NCBI GenBank assembly: GCA_002729695.1
Contig: PBYQ01000002.1
Span: 103,170-167,169, forward strand
Origin: Citromicrobium sp.
Lineage (GTDB): Bacteria; Pseudomonadota; Alphaproteobacteria; Sphingomonadales; Sphingomonadaceae
Direction: 5' to 3'
DNA length: 64,000 nucleotides
A program made the position numbers and the translations under genes. This document shows positions 19,116-29,158 of this stretch, in pieces. The notes beneath the pieces are model-generated. The model was given only the letters and a program-made list of their open reading frames with translations, was not told the origin of the DNA and did no database searches. Position 1 is the stretch's first letter. Each line of letters opens with the position of its first letter.

Positions 19116-20249
19116 TCAGTCGGTCGGGTACAGCTCGACCACATCGTTGATCTGGCGCAGCAGCGCACGGCGCTCCTCGCTGTCCGAATGTCCCAGCCGG
19201 ACAATCGTCAACTTCTGCCTGGGCGAGACGACGATGTACTGACCCATGTGGCCGATGGCGGCGAATATCCCCTTCGGCTTGTCGATCGGATACAGCGAAT
19301 TTTGTGGGTCACTGGCCTGTGTGTTGAGCCAGATTTGCCCGCCGTAGAAGGGCGCAGGCGGGCTCGGCTCCAGCATGAAATCGATCCACTGGCGCGGGAC
19401 CAGCTGGGTGCCGCGATAGCTTCCGTGATTGCGCAGGAATTCTCCGAAACGGGCCCAGTCGCGCAGGGTGCCGTGGATCGCGCTGCCGCCGATCAGCGTT
19501 CCGGCGGCGTCGTATTCAGGCACCATCGACGTCATCCCGAGCGGTTCGAACAGGCGCGTGCGCAGATAGGTATCCACGGCCTTGCGGCGCGTTTCGGGGT
19601 CTGTGCTGTTGTCGGTCAGGACATCGGCTGCGATGTCGGCCAGGATAACCGTCGTGTTGCTCGAATATTCGAACTTTTCGCCGGGTTCGGCTTCCAGCGG
19701 CTGCTCTTCCGCGAACTTCGCCATGTCGTCTCGCTGGTCGAGAAAAAGCATCCGCACTTCGCTTGATTCGTAGGGCGGATCGCCGGCTTCGGTATGATCG
19801 AGCCCGGATCGCATCTGCAACAGGTCGCGCAGCGTGATCTCGGCGCGCGCGTCGCCCGGTCGCTGCCAATTGGGGACGGGCGCGGGTTCGTCGAGCTCGA
19901 GCGCGCCATCGGCCACGAGCATGCCGATCATGACCGCGGTCACCGTCTTGGCCATCGACCAGCTGATGAAGCGGGTGTCGGCATCGTAGCCATCGGCATA
20001 ACGCTCTGCGACGATTTCGCCCCCATGCATCACCATGGCTGCCCGCGTTTCGCCAACGCCCTGTTTATCGTCGAAAAGGTCGGCAAAATCCATTGCCAAC
20101 CGTTCGCGCCCGACGCCCGGGCTTTTGGCGATGACCGCGAGTTCGGACTCGCTTGGTCCAAGGTCCGGCTCGGAACCTCCGCCGCAGGCGGTAAGCGACA
20201 GGATGAGGCAGACAGGGCTTGCAAGCGCGAGGTGGCGGAGCGACAACAT
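19116..20249 (-). CDS. Serine hydrolase lipoprotein, beta-lactamase/class C (S12) family
   Basis: 377 residues from the ATG at 20247-20249. A signal peptide ends in LSLTAC, giving a lipidated cysteine at about 22. The nucleophile is S98 in SMAK (SxxK); YSSNT provides the tyrosine motif, and GHMGQ near the C-terminus is the third motif. This set is seen in penicillin-binding-protein-like esterases and peptidases, so the protein likely acts on an amide or ester in the periplasm. The start triplet overlaps that of the divergent gene at 20248 within one CATG, so one of the two starts may be wrong; an in-frame upstream start exists for this gene. Confidence 0.85.
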   Translation of the reverse strand: MLSLRHLALASPVCLILSLTACGGGSEPDLGPSESELAVIAKSPGVGRERLAMDFADLFDDKQGVGETRAAMVMHGGEIVAERYADGYDADTRFISWSMAKTVTAVMIGMLVADGALELDEPAPVPNWQRPGDARAEITLRDLLQMRSGLDHTEAGDPPYESSEVRMLFLDQRDDMAKFAEEQPLEAEPGEKFEYSSNTTVILADIAADVLTDNSTDPETRRKAVDTYLRTRLFEPLGMTSMVPEYDAAGTLIGGSAIHGTLRDWARFGEFLRNHGSYRGTQLVPRQWIDFMLEPSPPAPFYGGQIWLNTQASDPQNSLYPIDKPKGIFAAIGHMGQYIVVSPRQKLTIVRLGHSDSEERRALLRQINDVVELYPTD

Positions 20250-20661
20250 GACCGCAGCAATTCGCACGAGAGACGCACGCTTGGCAACGACCGAAACCCC
20301 TTCCGCAACCACTCATTTCCGTGAAAAGTCGACGCGGCGCCTGTGGCCGCGCATCCTGCTGGTCGCAGTGCTGGTGCTGCTGTCCGTCGGCGTGGTCGGG
20401 TGGTTCGCCAACCGCGCGGCGATCAACGGTTACGCCGTGACCGGCGCGTCCTACGCGGCGCGTGTGGCCTGTTCGTGCCGCTATATCGGCGGTCGCTCGA
20501 TCGGCGATTGCGCGAAGGACAAGGTCGCCGGGATGGAACTGGTGAGACTGTCCGACGACCCCAAGACGAAGAGCGTCACCGCGACATTCCCGCTCGTAGC
20601 CAGCCAGACGGCCACGTATCGCGAGGGGTATGGCTGCGTGCTGGAGGAATGGGCGGACTAG
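20248..20661 (+). CDS. Unrecognised protein with one N-terminal membrane anchor
   Basis: 137 residues if started at the ATG at 20248, or about 126 from a TTG at 20281. A basic segment (about 25-35) precedes one hydrophobic helix (about 35-57). The soluble domain has a conserved-looking cysteine cluster (ACSCRYIGG, then DCAKDK, later YGCVLEEW), consistent with disulfides in the periplasm. From memory, proteins with a CSCRY-type block sit beside serine hydrolase genes in other sphingomonads, which would suggest partnership with the divergent lipoprotein at 19116. No function is known to me. It ends 21 bases from the mnmA stop. Confidence 0.6.
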   Translation: MTAAIRTRDARLATTETPSATTHFREKSTRRLWPRILLVAVLVLLSVGVVGWFANRAAINGYAVTGASYAARVACSCRYIGGRSIGDCAKDKVAGMELVRLSDDPKTKSVTATFPLVASQTATYREGYGCVLEEWAD

Positions 20662-20682
20662 GAACGCGCCGCCAAGCGATGG

Positions 20683-21837
20683 CTACGCCGCCGCGACCGT
20701 CCGGTCGATCCAGCCGCCGCCGACCACGCGCTCTCCTGCGTAGATGACTGCCGCCTGCCCCGGCGCGACGCCGAATTCGGGCGATGCGAACCGGATATCG
20801 ACCGGCGCGCCGTCTCCGAGCGAACCATCGAGAGTGATGGCGACAGGCTTCGCCAGCGAACGCACCTTCGCCGTCAGGGGGACGTCGGGGAGCGGGCCGA
20901 TCCGGTTGGTTTCGACCAGTCGTGCGCTCGCCGTCGCGAGCATCGCCTTGGGCCCGACCCTAACTTCCGAGGCCGCGGCATCGAGCTCGACGACATAAAG
21001 CGGTTCGGGCTGGCCGCCGATCTCGAGCCCGCGCCGCTGACCGACCGTGAAATGGATCACGCCCGCGTGTTGGCCCAGCGTTTCGCCGGTCTGCGCGTGG
21101 ACGATTGCGCCGGGGGTGCCACCCTCGGGGCGCAGCTTCTCGACGATCTTGGCGTAGTTGCCGTCGGGCACGAAGCAGATGTCCTGGCTGTCCGGCTTGG
21201 CGGCGTTGCGCAGCGAAGCCGCCTCGGCCAGTTCGCGCACCTGTGTCTTGGGCATGCCCCCCAGGGGGAAGCGGAGGAAATCGAGCTGCGGCTGGGTCGT
21301 CGCGAAAAGGAAATAGGACTGGTCGCGGCTCGCATCCTCTGCGCGAAGCAGCTCCGCACCGCCGGGCCCCATGGCACGGCGCACGTAATGACCCGTGGCG
21401 AGGCAATCGGCATCGAGTTCGCGCGCCATCTCGAGAAGATCGGTGAACTTCGGCCCCATATTGCATCTTATGCATGGAACCGGGGTGCGCCCCGCGAGGT
21501 AATCGTCGGCGAACTGTTCCACCACCGATTCGCGAAACGCGCCCTCGTGGTCGAACACATAGTGCGCGATACCCAGCCGATCGGCCACGGCGCGCGCGTC
21601 GGCGATGTCATCTCCCGCGCAGCACGCGCCCTTGCGGCCAGTGGCGGCACCGTAGTCGTAGAGCTGGAGCGTGATCCCGACCACGTCCGCGCCGCTCGCA
21701 GCGGCGAGCGCAGCGACCACCGAACTGTCGACCCCGCCCGACATGGCGACGACGATGCGGCACTCGGAGGCCGGGCGCGGCAGATCGAACAGCGCGGCGG
21801 CTGCGTCGGCGGTGGAGAGGATAGTGGAATGGGACAT
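20683..21837 (-). CDS. mnmA: tRNA-specific 2-thiouridylase MnmA
   Basis: Thiolates U34 of Lys, Glu and Gln tRNAs. 384 residues from the ATG at 21835-21837, fifteen codons inside the longest frame. The PP-loop ATP motif [10 protein letters not shown] is near residue 33. The catalytic nucleophile is the cysteine of PCIRCN, and the second active cysteine is in [18 protein letters not shown] and SYFLF are intact. Its sulfur should come through a cysteine desulfurase relay, a possible link to SufS in this window. It appears monocistronic and is divergent from the sciP region. Confidence 0.93.
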   Translation of the reverse strand: MSHSTILSTADAAAALFDLPRPASECRIVVAMSGGVDSSVVAALAAASGADVVGITLQLYDYGAATGRKGACCAGDDIADARAVADRLGIAHYVFDHEGAFRESVVEQFADDYLAGRTPVPCIRCNMGPKFTDLLEMARELDADCLATGHYVRRAMGPGGAELLRAEDASRDQSYFLFATTQPQLDFLRFPLGGMPKTQVRELAEAASLRNAAKPDSQDICFVPDGNYAKIVEKLRPEGGTPGAIVHAQTGETLGQHAGVIHFTVGQRRGLEIGGQPEPLYVVELDAAASEVRVGPKAMLATASARLVETNRIGPLPDVPLTAKVRSLAKPVAITLDGSLGDGAPVDIRFASPEFGVAPGQAAVIYAGERVVGGGWIDRTVAAA

Positions 21838-21964
21838 AAATGCTCGCGTTGCAGCATATAGGCCCCTGCCTTGGTGAGACAAGCGAAGCTCTTCCGTCGC
21901 TGTTTTGCCTGAAAATATCCCGTCTTTACCGCTTGTTGACCATCTTGGAGGTAATCATCCAGGC

Positions 21965-22249
21965 ATGTTCGAAGGACTTGAGCCAATCGTTGCGCAGGAC
22001 GATGCGACAGGTGAGGGCGGGCTGCGGCGCGTCGGCTGGGCGGAGCTTACCGCCGCGATCAGCCTGTCGCGCAATCTTGCCAGGAACGAGCAGGGATTGC
22101 TCGCTCAGGCCGGCCCTTCCTTCGATAATAGCGAACCGAAAGAAGAACGCGGCATTAACCTTAGGTCTTTAGCGAGCCGCAAAGCGCCCGAGCTTACGGG
22201 TGGGATCAGCGCAACCCCAACCCCCAGGCGCCACCGAGAGAAACCATGA
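21965..22249 (+). CDS. Small unrecognised protein translationally coupled to sciP
   Basis: 94 residues from an ATG at 21965, with a GGAGGT ribosome site about 13 bases upstream. The stop codon overlaps the sciP start as ATGA, strong evidence that the frame is real. The N-terminal half looks folded (about residues 15-45, with WAELTAAISLSRNLARNE), while the C-terminal half is charged and proline-rich and probably disordered. I know no function. Co-expression with a CtrA inhibitor suggests a cell-cycle or motility role, as an inference. Confidence 0.55.
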   Translation: MFEGLEPIVAQDDATGEGGLRRVGWAELTAAISLSRNLARNEQGLLAQAGPSFDNSEPKEERGINLRSLASRKAPELTGGISATPTPRRHREKP

Positions 22250-22545
22250 TCGAGAACCAGAAAATCAAGCCAGACCAGGTGATCGGCCCGCTCGGCGAGC
22301 CGCTGACCGTCGCCGACCTGCCCTCACCGAAGACCAAGCGCTGGGTCATCCGGCGCAAGGCGGAAGTGGTGGCCGCGGTCAATGGCGGCCTGCTGACGAT
22401 CGACGAGGTTCTCGAGCGCTACGGCCTGACGCTGGAGGAATTCGCGTCTTGGCAACGTGCGGTCGATCGCTCTGGCATGCAGGGCCTCCGGGTCACGCGC
22501 ATCCAGCACTATCGCGACCTTTACGAGCGCCAGCTGAAATATTGA
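22246..22545 (+). CDS. sciP: SciP-like CtrA inhibitor (DUF1153)
   Basis: 99 residues. The helix-turn-helix part with KTKRWVIRRKAEVVAAV (28-44) and the following GLLTIDEVLERYGLTLEEFASW match the DUF1153/SciP family. In Caulobacter, SciP binds the master regulator CtrA and blocks activation of its target promoters in G1. Length matches the family. It follows the small gene at 21965 with ATGA overlap. The gene is confined to alphaproteobacteria and supports the taxonomic call. Confidence 0.93.
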   Translation: MIENQKIKPDQVIGPLGEPLTVADLPSPKTKRWVIRRKAEVVAAVNGGLLTIDEVLERYGLTLEEFASWQRAVDRSGMQGLRVTRIQHYRDLYERQLKY

Positions 22546-22665
22546 TCGCCCGCTGAGGCGACGCGCCTGGCATTCACAATTCGTCGCTCGTCGGGAACCT
22601 GCTGTCCCCCGGCTCCGTTGCAGACCCGTAACTCGAACGGGTTTGATAAAAACAGGAGCTGGGAC

Positions 22666-22935
22666 ATGTTGAGTTGGATTATCGCGATTATCATCGGCGG
22701 TGTAGCGGGCTGGATCGCCTCCATGATCATGGGGCGCGATGCCTCGATGGGCATTTTCTGGAACATTATCGTCGGCCTGATCGGCTCGCTGATCGGGAAC
22801 TGGGTCGGCAACGCCTTCTTCGGCGTAGGCGGCCCGATCGGCGAATTCAGCCTGACCGGCTTCATCGTCGCCATTGTCGGCGCGGTCATCCTGCTGGCCA
22901 TCGCCAATCTGGTCCAGCGCGGTCGCGTCCGCTAA
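22666..22935 (+). CDS. GlsB/YeaQ/YmgE-family small membrane protein
   Basis: 89 residues from the ATG at 22666, with an AGGAG ribosome site eight to twelve bases upstream. Three hydrophobic segments are dense in glycine; GGVAGWIASMIMG and GLIGSLIGNWVG are the signature repeats of the transglycosylase-associated/GlsB family. Members are stress-induced inner-membrane proteins of unknown mechanism. It is a single-gene transcript ended by the strong hairpin at 22961-22996. Confidence 0.9.
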   Translation: MLSWIIAIIIGGVAGWIASMIMGRDASMGIFWNIIVGLIGSLIGNWVGNAFFGVGGPIGEFSLTGFIVAIVGAVILLAIANLVQRGRVR

Positions 22936-22960
22936 CCTCACAAAACCGACAACACCTATT

Positions 22961-22996
22961 GGGGCGGTCCGACACGACGTCGGGCCGCCCCTTTTT
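22961..22996 (+). terminator. Rho-independent terminator after the GlsB-like gene
   Basis: Arms 22961-22973 and 22979-22991 form a 13-bp GC stem (one G-U pair) with a five-base loop, followed by TTTTT at 22992-22996. It lies 25 bases after the gene stop. The remaining spacer to the RND adaptor start (22997-23224) holds no gene I can support. Confidence 0.92.
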
Positions 22997-23224
22997 CGTA
23001 TCCCACGCCCGCTCGAAAGACGCCGGGCCGTTGATCCTTCGTCTTGCCCGCTTTGCGGTTCGTAGAGCAGTCGATTGCTTGCCGGTTAAGGGACGCGTAA
23101 GGCAGAGGTGGATCGACGGATCGCCCCGGAGGCCTCGAGCAGGCGAGGCGTGCACCCCCAAGGGAATGGACTTGCACTGATGAACTACCAACCCCCGGTC
23201 GGCCGTGAGGATGAAGAACACCCC

Positions 23225-24376
23225 ATGACACAAACCTACTCCACAACCGTAGACGACCAGCCGAAGAGCAATCGGACGCGCGCCATCATCATCGGCATTG
23301 TCGTCGTGCTTATTGTCGCGGTGGTGGGCGGCTGGTTCTTCCTGAGCGCTGCCAACGACAGCCCGGCCGAGGCAGGTCCGGCGGACCAGGCACCGGAAAT
23401 TACGGTCGTCCAGCCCGGCAGCGGCACGATCGAGGGCACCATCAACGCCAGCGGAACGATCGCCGCGCGGCGTGCGCTGCCCGTCGGCGTCGTGGGTGAG
23501 GGCGGCCGCGTTGTCTCGGTCAATGTCGAGCAGGGCCAGTGGGTGAGGGCAGGCCAGGTGCTCGCCTCGATCGATCGTTCGGTCCAGAACCAGCAGGCCC
23601 GCGCGCAAGCGGCGCAGGTGCAGGTGGCGCGTGCCGACGCCGAACTGGCGCAGAACAATCTCGACCGCGCGCTGCAGCTGGTGGAGCGCGGTTTCGTATC
23701 GACCGCAGATGTCGACCGGCTGACCGCGACGCGCGACGCCGCGCGGGCGCGGGTAAATGTCGCACAGGCGCAACTCGCGGAGCTTCGCGAGCGCAATGCA
23801 CGCCTCAACATCGTCGCACCGGCCTCAGGCCTCGTGCTCGAGCGTAACATCGAACCGGGCCAGACGGTAAGTGCCGGGATCGCCTCGGCCTTCGTGATCG
23901 CTCAGGGTGGCGAGATGGAGCTGCGCGCGCAGGTCGGCGAAAGCGACCTCCAGAAGCTGTCTGTAGGCGTACCTGCGGAAGTGACCCCGGTCGGTTCGAG
24001 CGAGACCTATAGCGGGCAGATCTGGCAGATCGAGCCGACAGTAGATGCTCAGAGCCGTCAGGGCACTGCGCGTATCGCCCTCAAATACGAACCTGGACTC
24101 CGCCCTGGCGGCTTCGCCAGCGTAACGATCCGTAGCGGCACCACGGTCGCGCCCTTGCTGCCGGAAAGCGCGGTGCTGGCCGACGATAACGGCACCTACG
24201 TCTACATCGTGGACAAGGCCAACACCGTACAACGGCGCCCCATTGAAACAGGGATGGTCACTCCGAACGGTATCGCGGTCACCGATGGCCTGACGGGCGA
24301 CGAACGGATCGTGGTCAGCGCGGGTGGCTTCCTCAATCCGGGTGAACGGGTCAATCCCGTCGTGCGAAAGAAGTAA
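23225..24376 (+). CDS. RND efflux periplasmic adaptor (membrane fusion protein)
   Basis: 383 residues from the ATG at 23225 (an ATG at 23180 is possible). One N-terminal membrane helix (about 20-43). A barrel-sandwich half begins at residue 75 (AVGVV-like GVVGEGGRVVSVNVEQGQ), followed by an alpha-helical hairpin rich in Q, A and R (about 120-200), the matching lipoyl half (IVAPASGLVLERNIEPGQTV), a beta-barrel, and a membrane-proximal domain. It bridges the inner-membrane pump encoded next to an outer-membrane channel, not encoded here. The permease starts six bases after its stop. Substrate is unknown. Confidence 0.9.
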   Translation: MTQTYSTTVDDQPKSNRTRAIIIGIVVVLIVAVVGGWFFLSAANDSPAEAGPADQAPEITVVQPGSGTIEGTINASGTIAARRALPVGVVGEGGRVVSVNVEQGQWVRAGQVLASIDRSVQNQQARAQAAQVQVARADAELAQNNLDRALQLVERGFVSTADVDRLTATRDAARARVNVAQAQLAELRERNARLNIVAPASGLVLERNIEPGQTVSAGIASAFVIAQGGEMELRAQVGESDLQKLSVGVPAEVTPVGSSETYSGQIWQIEPTVDAQSRQGTARIALKYEPGLRPGGFASVTIRSGTTVAPLLPESAVLADDNGTYVYIVDKANTVQRRPIETGMVTPNGIAVTDGLTGDERIVVSAGGFLNPGERVNPVVRKK

Positions 24377-24382
24377 TCGACG

Positions 24383-27300
24383 ATGAACTTCCGCAACATC
24401 TCCGCATGGTCGATCCGTAACCCCGTCATTCCGCTGGTGTTTTTCACCGCGCTGCTGTTCGCTGGCCTGCTCAGCTTCTGGCAGATGGACGTGGTCAACA
24501 ACCCGGAGATCGAATTCCCGGCAGTCAACGTCAACATCTCGCAGCCCGGCGCAGCGCCGACCGAGATCGAGAACCAGATAACCCAGCTGGTCGAATCCGC
24601 CGTCCGCTCGATCAATGGCGTAAAAACCATCAACTCGACCGCTTCGGAGGGGAATTCCAGCACCTTCATCGAATTCGAGATCGGGACCGATCCCGACGAT
24701 GCCGTCTCGGAAGTGACCAACGCGATCAACACGGTGCGCGGGTCGCTGCCCGACGGTATTCTCGAACCGCGCGTTTCCAAGCAGGAAATCTCGGGCGGCT
24801 TCCTGGGCATCTACGCGGTCGAAGCCGATGACATGACGCTCGAACAGCTGAGCTGGTTTATCGACGACGTCGTCGCGAAGCGATTGCTGGGCGTCGAAGG
24901 CATGGCCGAGGTCAATCGCTTCGCCGGGGTCAATCGCGAAATCGAGGTGATCCTCGATCCGGCAAAAATCCAGTCTTACGGCGTGACCGCGAGCCAGCTG
25001 AACAGCGTGCTGCGGCAGAACAACCTGAACGCGGCCGGTGGTGCAGCCGAGGTCGGCGGGACGCGCCAGTCGGTGCGCGTGCTCGGCAATAGTCAGGATG
25101 CCTACGCGCTTTCGCAGCAGCAGATCCAGCTCGGTGACGGGCGCACGGTCAAGCTTGCGGACGTAGCCACCGTACGCGACGGATTTTCCGAGCAGGACTC
25201 GATCAGCAAGGTTCGTGACAAGGAAGTCGTCAATTTCGCGATGTCGCGCGCAAAGGGCGCGTCCGACGTATCGACCTTCCATTCCGCACTCGAGGAGATC
25301 GAGAAGATCGAAGCGGAAAACCCCGGTGTGCGCTTCATCCAGCTGTTCAACACGGTGAAGTACACCGAGGAACAGTACGAAAGCTCGATGGCGATGATGA
25401 TCGAGGGCGCGCTGCTCGCGGTAGTGGTGGTCTTCTTCTTCCTGCGCGACTGGCGCGCGACCTTCATCTCCGCCGTCGCGATCCCGCTCTCGGCGATCCC
25501 GACCTTCTGGTTCATGGACCTGCTCGGGTTCAACCTGAACTCCCTTTCGCTGCTGGCATTGGCACTGGTGGCGGGGGTGCTGGTCGACGATGCGATCGTG
25601 GAGATCGAGAACATCGTCAGACACATGCGAATGGGCAAGAACGCCTATCAGGCGTCGATCGACGCGGCGGACGAGATCGGGCTGCCGGTGGTCGCGACCA
25701 GTTTCTGCATCGTCGCGGTGTTCCTGCCCGTTGGCCTGATGCCGGGCATTTCCGGCCAGTTTTTCAAGAACTTCGGGATCACCGTGGTGATCGCGGTGCT
25801 GATGTCTCTGGCGGTGGCACGCATGATCACGCCAATGCTGGCGGCCTACTTCCTCAAGTCCAAGGGCCATGCCAGCCATGGCGAAGGCCCAGTGATGGAC
25901 CGCTACATGGGCATCCTCCACTGGTCGCTGGAACGCGGCAAGATGATGCGCCGTCGCGACGGTATCGAACCGCCGAAAACGCGCTTCCTCTACATGATCC
26001 TACTGCTGGCCACGATCCTGCTGCTGATCGCGATTACGGGCGGGGTGTTCTTCGTTGCGAACCAGATGATCGGCGGCCTGGGCCTGGCCCAAGCGGCGGG
26101 CAATGCCGTCGCGTCTTCACCGGAATCGGTCGCGGGAACGTTCTACAGCCGCATCGTCGGCATCGCGCAACTGGCGGTTGCAGCCGTCCTCGCATTCGCG
26201 GCCGGTTGGATCGTGCTCAAGCTGTTCGGCCTCCTCGCGGGAATCTTCGGCAGGCGGATGCGCGAAGTCTGGCGCTATCTGGAAGCGCGCTTCTACGATC
26301 ATCGCGTATGGATGCTGATGGTCGGATATTTCTCGCTCCTGCTAACGATCCAGCTGTTCATGAACGTGCCCGCGCAATTCCAGCCGCTGGTCGATAGCGA
26401 CAACAGCCAGGTCCAGATCGAGATGGTACCCGGCACCACGCTCGAAGATACCGAGCGGGTGGCCGACCGGGTCGCCGCACTCCTCTATCAGCAGCCCGAG
26501 GTCGAGCGCGCGCTTGAACGGGTACGGATGGGTAGCGCGACGCTCTACGTTTCGCTGTCGCCCGACCGTGAGCGAACCTCGATCCAGTTCGAGCGTCAGC
26601 TGGCACCCGAGCTGGCGAAGATCCCCGATGCCCGCGTGCGCTTCCAGTCGCAGGGCGGCGGTTTCGGGAGCGGGCGCGACATCACCGTGATGCTCGCCGG
26701 CTCCAACCCCGAAGTGTTGCAGGATACCGCCTCGCAGCTGGTCGAACAGATGAAGGGGCTCGATACGCTGGTTGCGCCGCGGATCGAGGCCGATCTCAAC
26801 CGGCCCGAACTCATCATCACGCCGCGCCCCGATTTGGCCGCCGATCTCGGGGTCTCGACCGTCGCGCTCAGCCAGACGATCCGTATCGCCACGCTGGGCG
26901 AGATCGACCAGAGCGCGGCCAAGTTCTCGCTGTCCGACCGCCAGATTCCGATCCGCGTCAAGCTGCCCGAAACCTCGCGCGAAAGCCTGACTACGATCGA
27001 GAACCTGCCCGTGCCCACATTGCGTGGCGGCACCGTGCCACTTTCGCGCGTTGCCGACATCAGCTTCGGGTCGGGACCGACGGCGATCCAGCGGTACAAC
27101 CAGAGCCGTCGCATCCTGGTCGGAGCTGACCTTGCACAGGGCGTCGTCAGCGGCACCGCGCGTGAACAGATCGATGCTCTTCCGGCTCTTCAGGATCTGC
27201 CACAGGGCGTCACGCGCGATGCCGTGGGTGACGAGCAGTGGCAGCAGGAGCTGGTAACCAGCCTGATCTACGCGGTCATCTCTGGCGTGTTGCTCGTGTT

Positions 27301-27858
27301 CGCGGTGCTGGTCCTGCTGTACAAGCGCCTGATGAGCCCGCTGGTGAACATGACCAGCCTCGCCCTGGCGCCGCTGGGCGGGATCTTCCTCGTCTGGCTG
27401 GTCGGCCAACCGCAATCGATGCCGGTCTATATCGGCGTGCTCTTGTTGCTGGGGTCGTGTCGAAGAACTCGATCCTTCTGATCGACTTCGCGATCGAGGC
27501 GATGGCCGAGGGGCGCGACAAGATGGACGCGATTCTCGACGCTGGTCACAAGCGTGCCCAGCCGATCGTGATGACGACCTTCGCGATGACCGCCGGGATG
27601 ATCCCGACCGCGCTTTCGGGTGTGCTCGGATCGGGCGATGGCGCATGGCGCGCCCCGATGGGCACGATGGTCATCGGCGGCCTGGTGGTTTCGACCCTGC
27701 TCACCCTGTTGATCGTGCCGGCCGGTTTCAGCCTTGCAGACGGGTTCGAGAAGCGCGTCGGCCCATGGCTGCGCGATCGTGTGCTCAGCTATCGTCCAGG
27801 CGACGACACGAACGCCGGGCATCGCCACGGTGAGGGTGAGGCTGCCCCGGCCGAGTGA
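24383..27858 (+). pseudogene. RND-family efflux permease, frameshifted near 27451
   Basis: Reads as a heavy-metal/multidrug RND permease. NPVIPLVFFTALL starts the first helix, and VLVDDAIVEIENI carries the helix-4 acidic pair needed for proton transfer. The frame ends early at 27481 in unrelated residues. Adding one G to the run GGGG at 27451-27454 restores ILLLGVVSKNSILLIDF, the highly conserved helix-11 region, and continues in the shifted frame to 27858 for a total near 1158 residues. That is about 110 more than usual, because two extra hydrophobic segments lie between helices 6 and 7 (about 530-630). The lesion may be a homopolymer sequencing error. The DUF445 gene start overlaps the restored stop, evidence that the long frame is the native one. 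Confidence 0.85.
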
Positions 27859-29138
27859 CGAGCGCGCCGATCATCAGGTCCAAATCTGCGGTCGCTCCAC
27901 TCGATCGCGCGAAAGGCATGCGCCGCACCGCCACCTTGATGCTGGTGCTGATGGCGGCGATCTTCGCGGCCAGCCACTGGGCGATCGGGTCCCACCCGCA
28001 ATGGGCCACGGGACTGGGTTACGTGAACGCCTTCGCCGAGGCTGCGATGGTCGGCGGACTGGCGGACTGGTTCGCGGTGACCGCGCTGTTCCGCCATCCG
28101 CTTGGCCTGCCGATCCCGCACACCGCGATCATCCCGCGCAAGAAGGATCGCATCGCCGACACCATGGCGCAATTCCTGCGCGACAACTTCCTGACCCCGT
28201 CGGTCGTCGCGCGGCGGATGCGGCGAATGAACGTTGCCGTCTCGGCAGGCGAGTTCCTGGTCAACCGCGAAGGGGGCGAGCGCTCCCGCTTTATGGGCGG
28301 AGGCGCGGAACTGGTCGCCGAGGTACTCGAATCGCTCGATCCGGAGCGGCTCGGCCTGCGGGTGCGCCAGGGCCTTGCAGGACAGCTGGCCAAGGTCGAA
28401 TTGTCGCCGTTGCTGGGCGGCCTACTGGAGAACCTGATCGCCGACGGGCGTCACCGTCCGCTGCTCGACGGGCTGATCCGCTGGGCTGGCCTGACACTCG
28501 AGGACAATGAAGAGGCGGTGCGCGAGATCATTCGTTCGCGCGCCAATTCGGTCCTTCGCTGGACCGGGCTCGACAGCCGGATTTCAAGCTCGGTGCTGGA
28601 TGGCGTGTATCGCCTGCTGGCCGAAGTGCTGGTCGACCCCGAGCACCCGATGCGCGAGAAGATCGATGCGTCGCTGGTGAAGCTTGCGACACAGCTCAAG
28701 ACCGATCCGGAGATGCGCGCCAAGGTCGAAGCGGTGAAGATGGACCTGCTCGAAAATCCGGCGCTGGCCGATTGGTGGATGGGCGTGTGGGAGCGGATCA
28801 GGCTGTCGCTGATCGCGCGAGCGCGCGACCCGGAAAGCGCGCTGGGCGACGAGTTGCGTGAGGGGCTGCGCGAGGTCGGTCGCGCGCTTCAGGACGATCC
28901 GCGCCTCCAAGCGCAGATCAACCGCTTCGCCCGCCGCACCGCCGTGGGGATGACCTCGCGCTACGGCGCGCAGATCGTCGCGCTGGTGTCCGAAACGGTG
29001 AAGCGCTGGGATGCCGCCACGGTGACCGACCGGATTGAAAGCGCGGTGGGCCGCGACCTCCAGTTCATCCGCATCAACGGCACGCTTGTGGGCGGATTGG
29101 TCGGAGTGACGCTGCACGCGATTACGCAGCTGTTCTAG
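27855..29138 (+). CDS. DUF445 (YjiN-family) membrane protein
   Basis: 427 residues from a GTG that overlaps the RND permease stop as GTGA. Two hydrophobic segments lie near the N-terminus (about 25-42 and 50-70) with GGLADWFAVTALFRHPLGLPIPHTAIIP, the DUF445 signature. A long helical, charged region follows, and the end is a hydrophobic glycine-rich segment (INGTLVGGLVGVTLHAITQLF). Function is unknown. Linkage with an RND pump suggests an envelope role but gives no mechanism. It converges on the next gene with a 20-base gap. Confidence 0.88.
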   Translation: MTSAPIIRSKSAVAPLDRAKGMRRTATLMLVLMAAIFAASHWAIGSHPQWATGLGYVNAFAEAAMVGGLADWFAVTALFRHPLGLPIPHTAIIPRKKDRIADTMAQFLRDNFLTPSVVARRMRRMNVAVSAGEFLVNREGGERSRFMGGGAELVAEVLESLDPERLGLRVRQGLAGQLAKVELSPLLGGLLENLIADGRHRPLLDGLIRWAGLTLEDNEEAVREIIRSRANSVLRWTGLDSRISSSVLDGVYRLLAEVLVDPEHPMREKIDASLVKLATQLKTDPEMRAKVEAVKMDLLENPALADWWMGVWERIRLSLIARARDPESALGDELREGLREVGRALQDDPRLQAQINRFARRTAVGMTSRYGAQIVALVSETVKRWDAATVTDRIESAVGRDLQFIRINGTLVGGLVGVTLHAITQLF

Positions 29139-29158
29139 CGACCAGTATCGCTGTGCCG

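Noticed and set aside
23825-25921. Long minus-strand reading frame under the RND genes
   Set aside because: It is antisense to the conserved RND adaptor and permease, has no family resemblance, and has the His/Arg/Asp-rich makeup of a GC-driven shadow frame.
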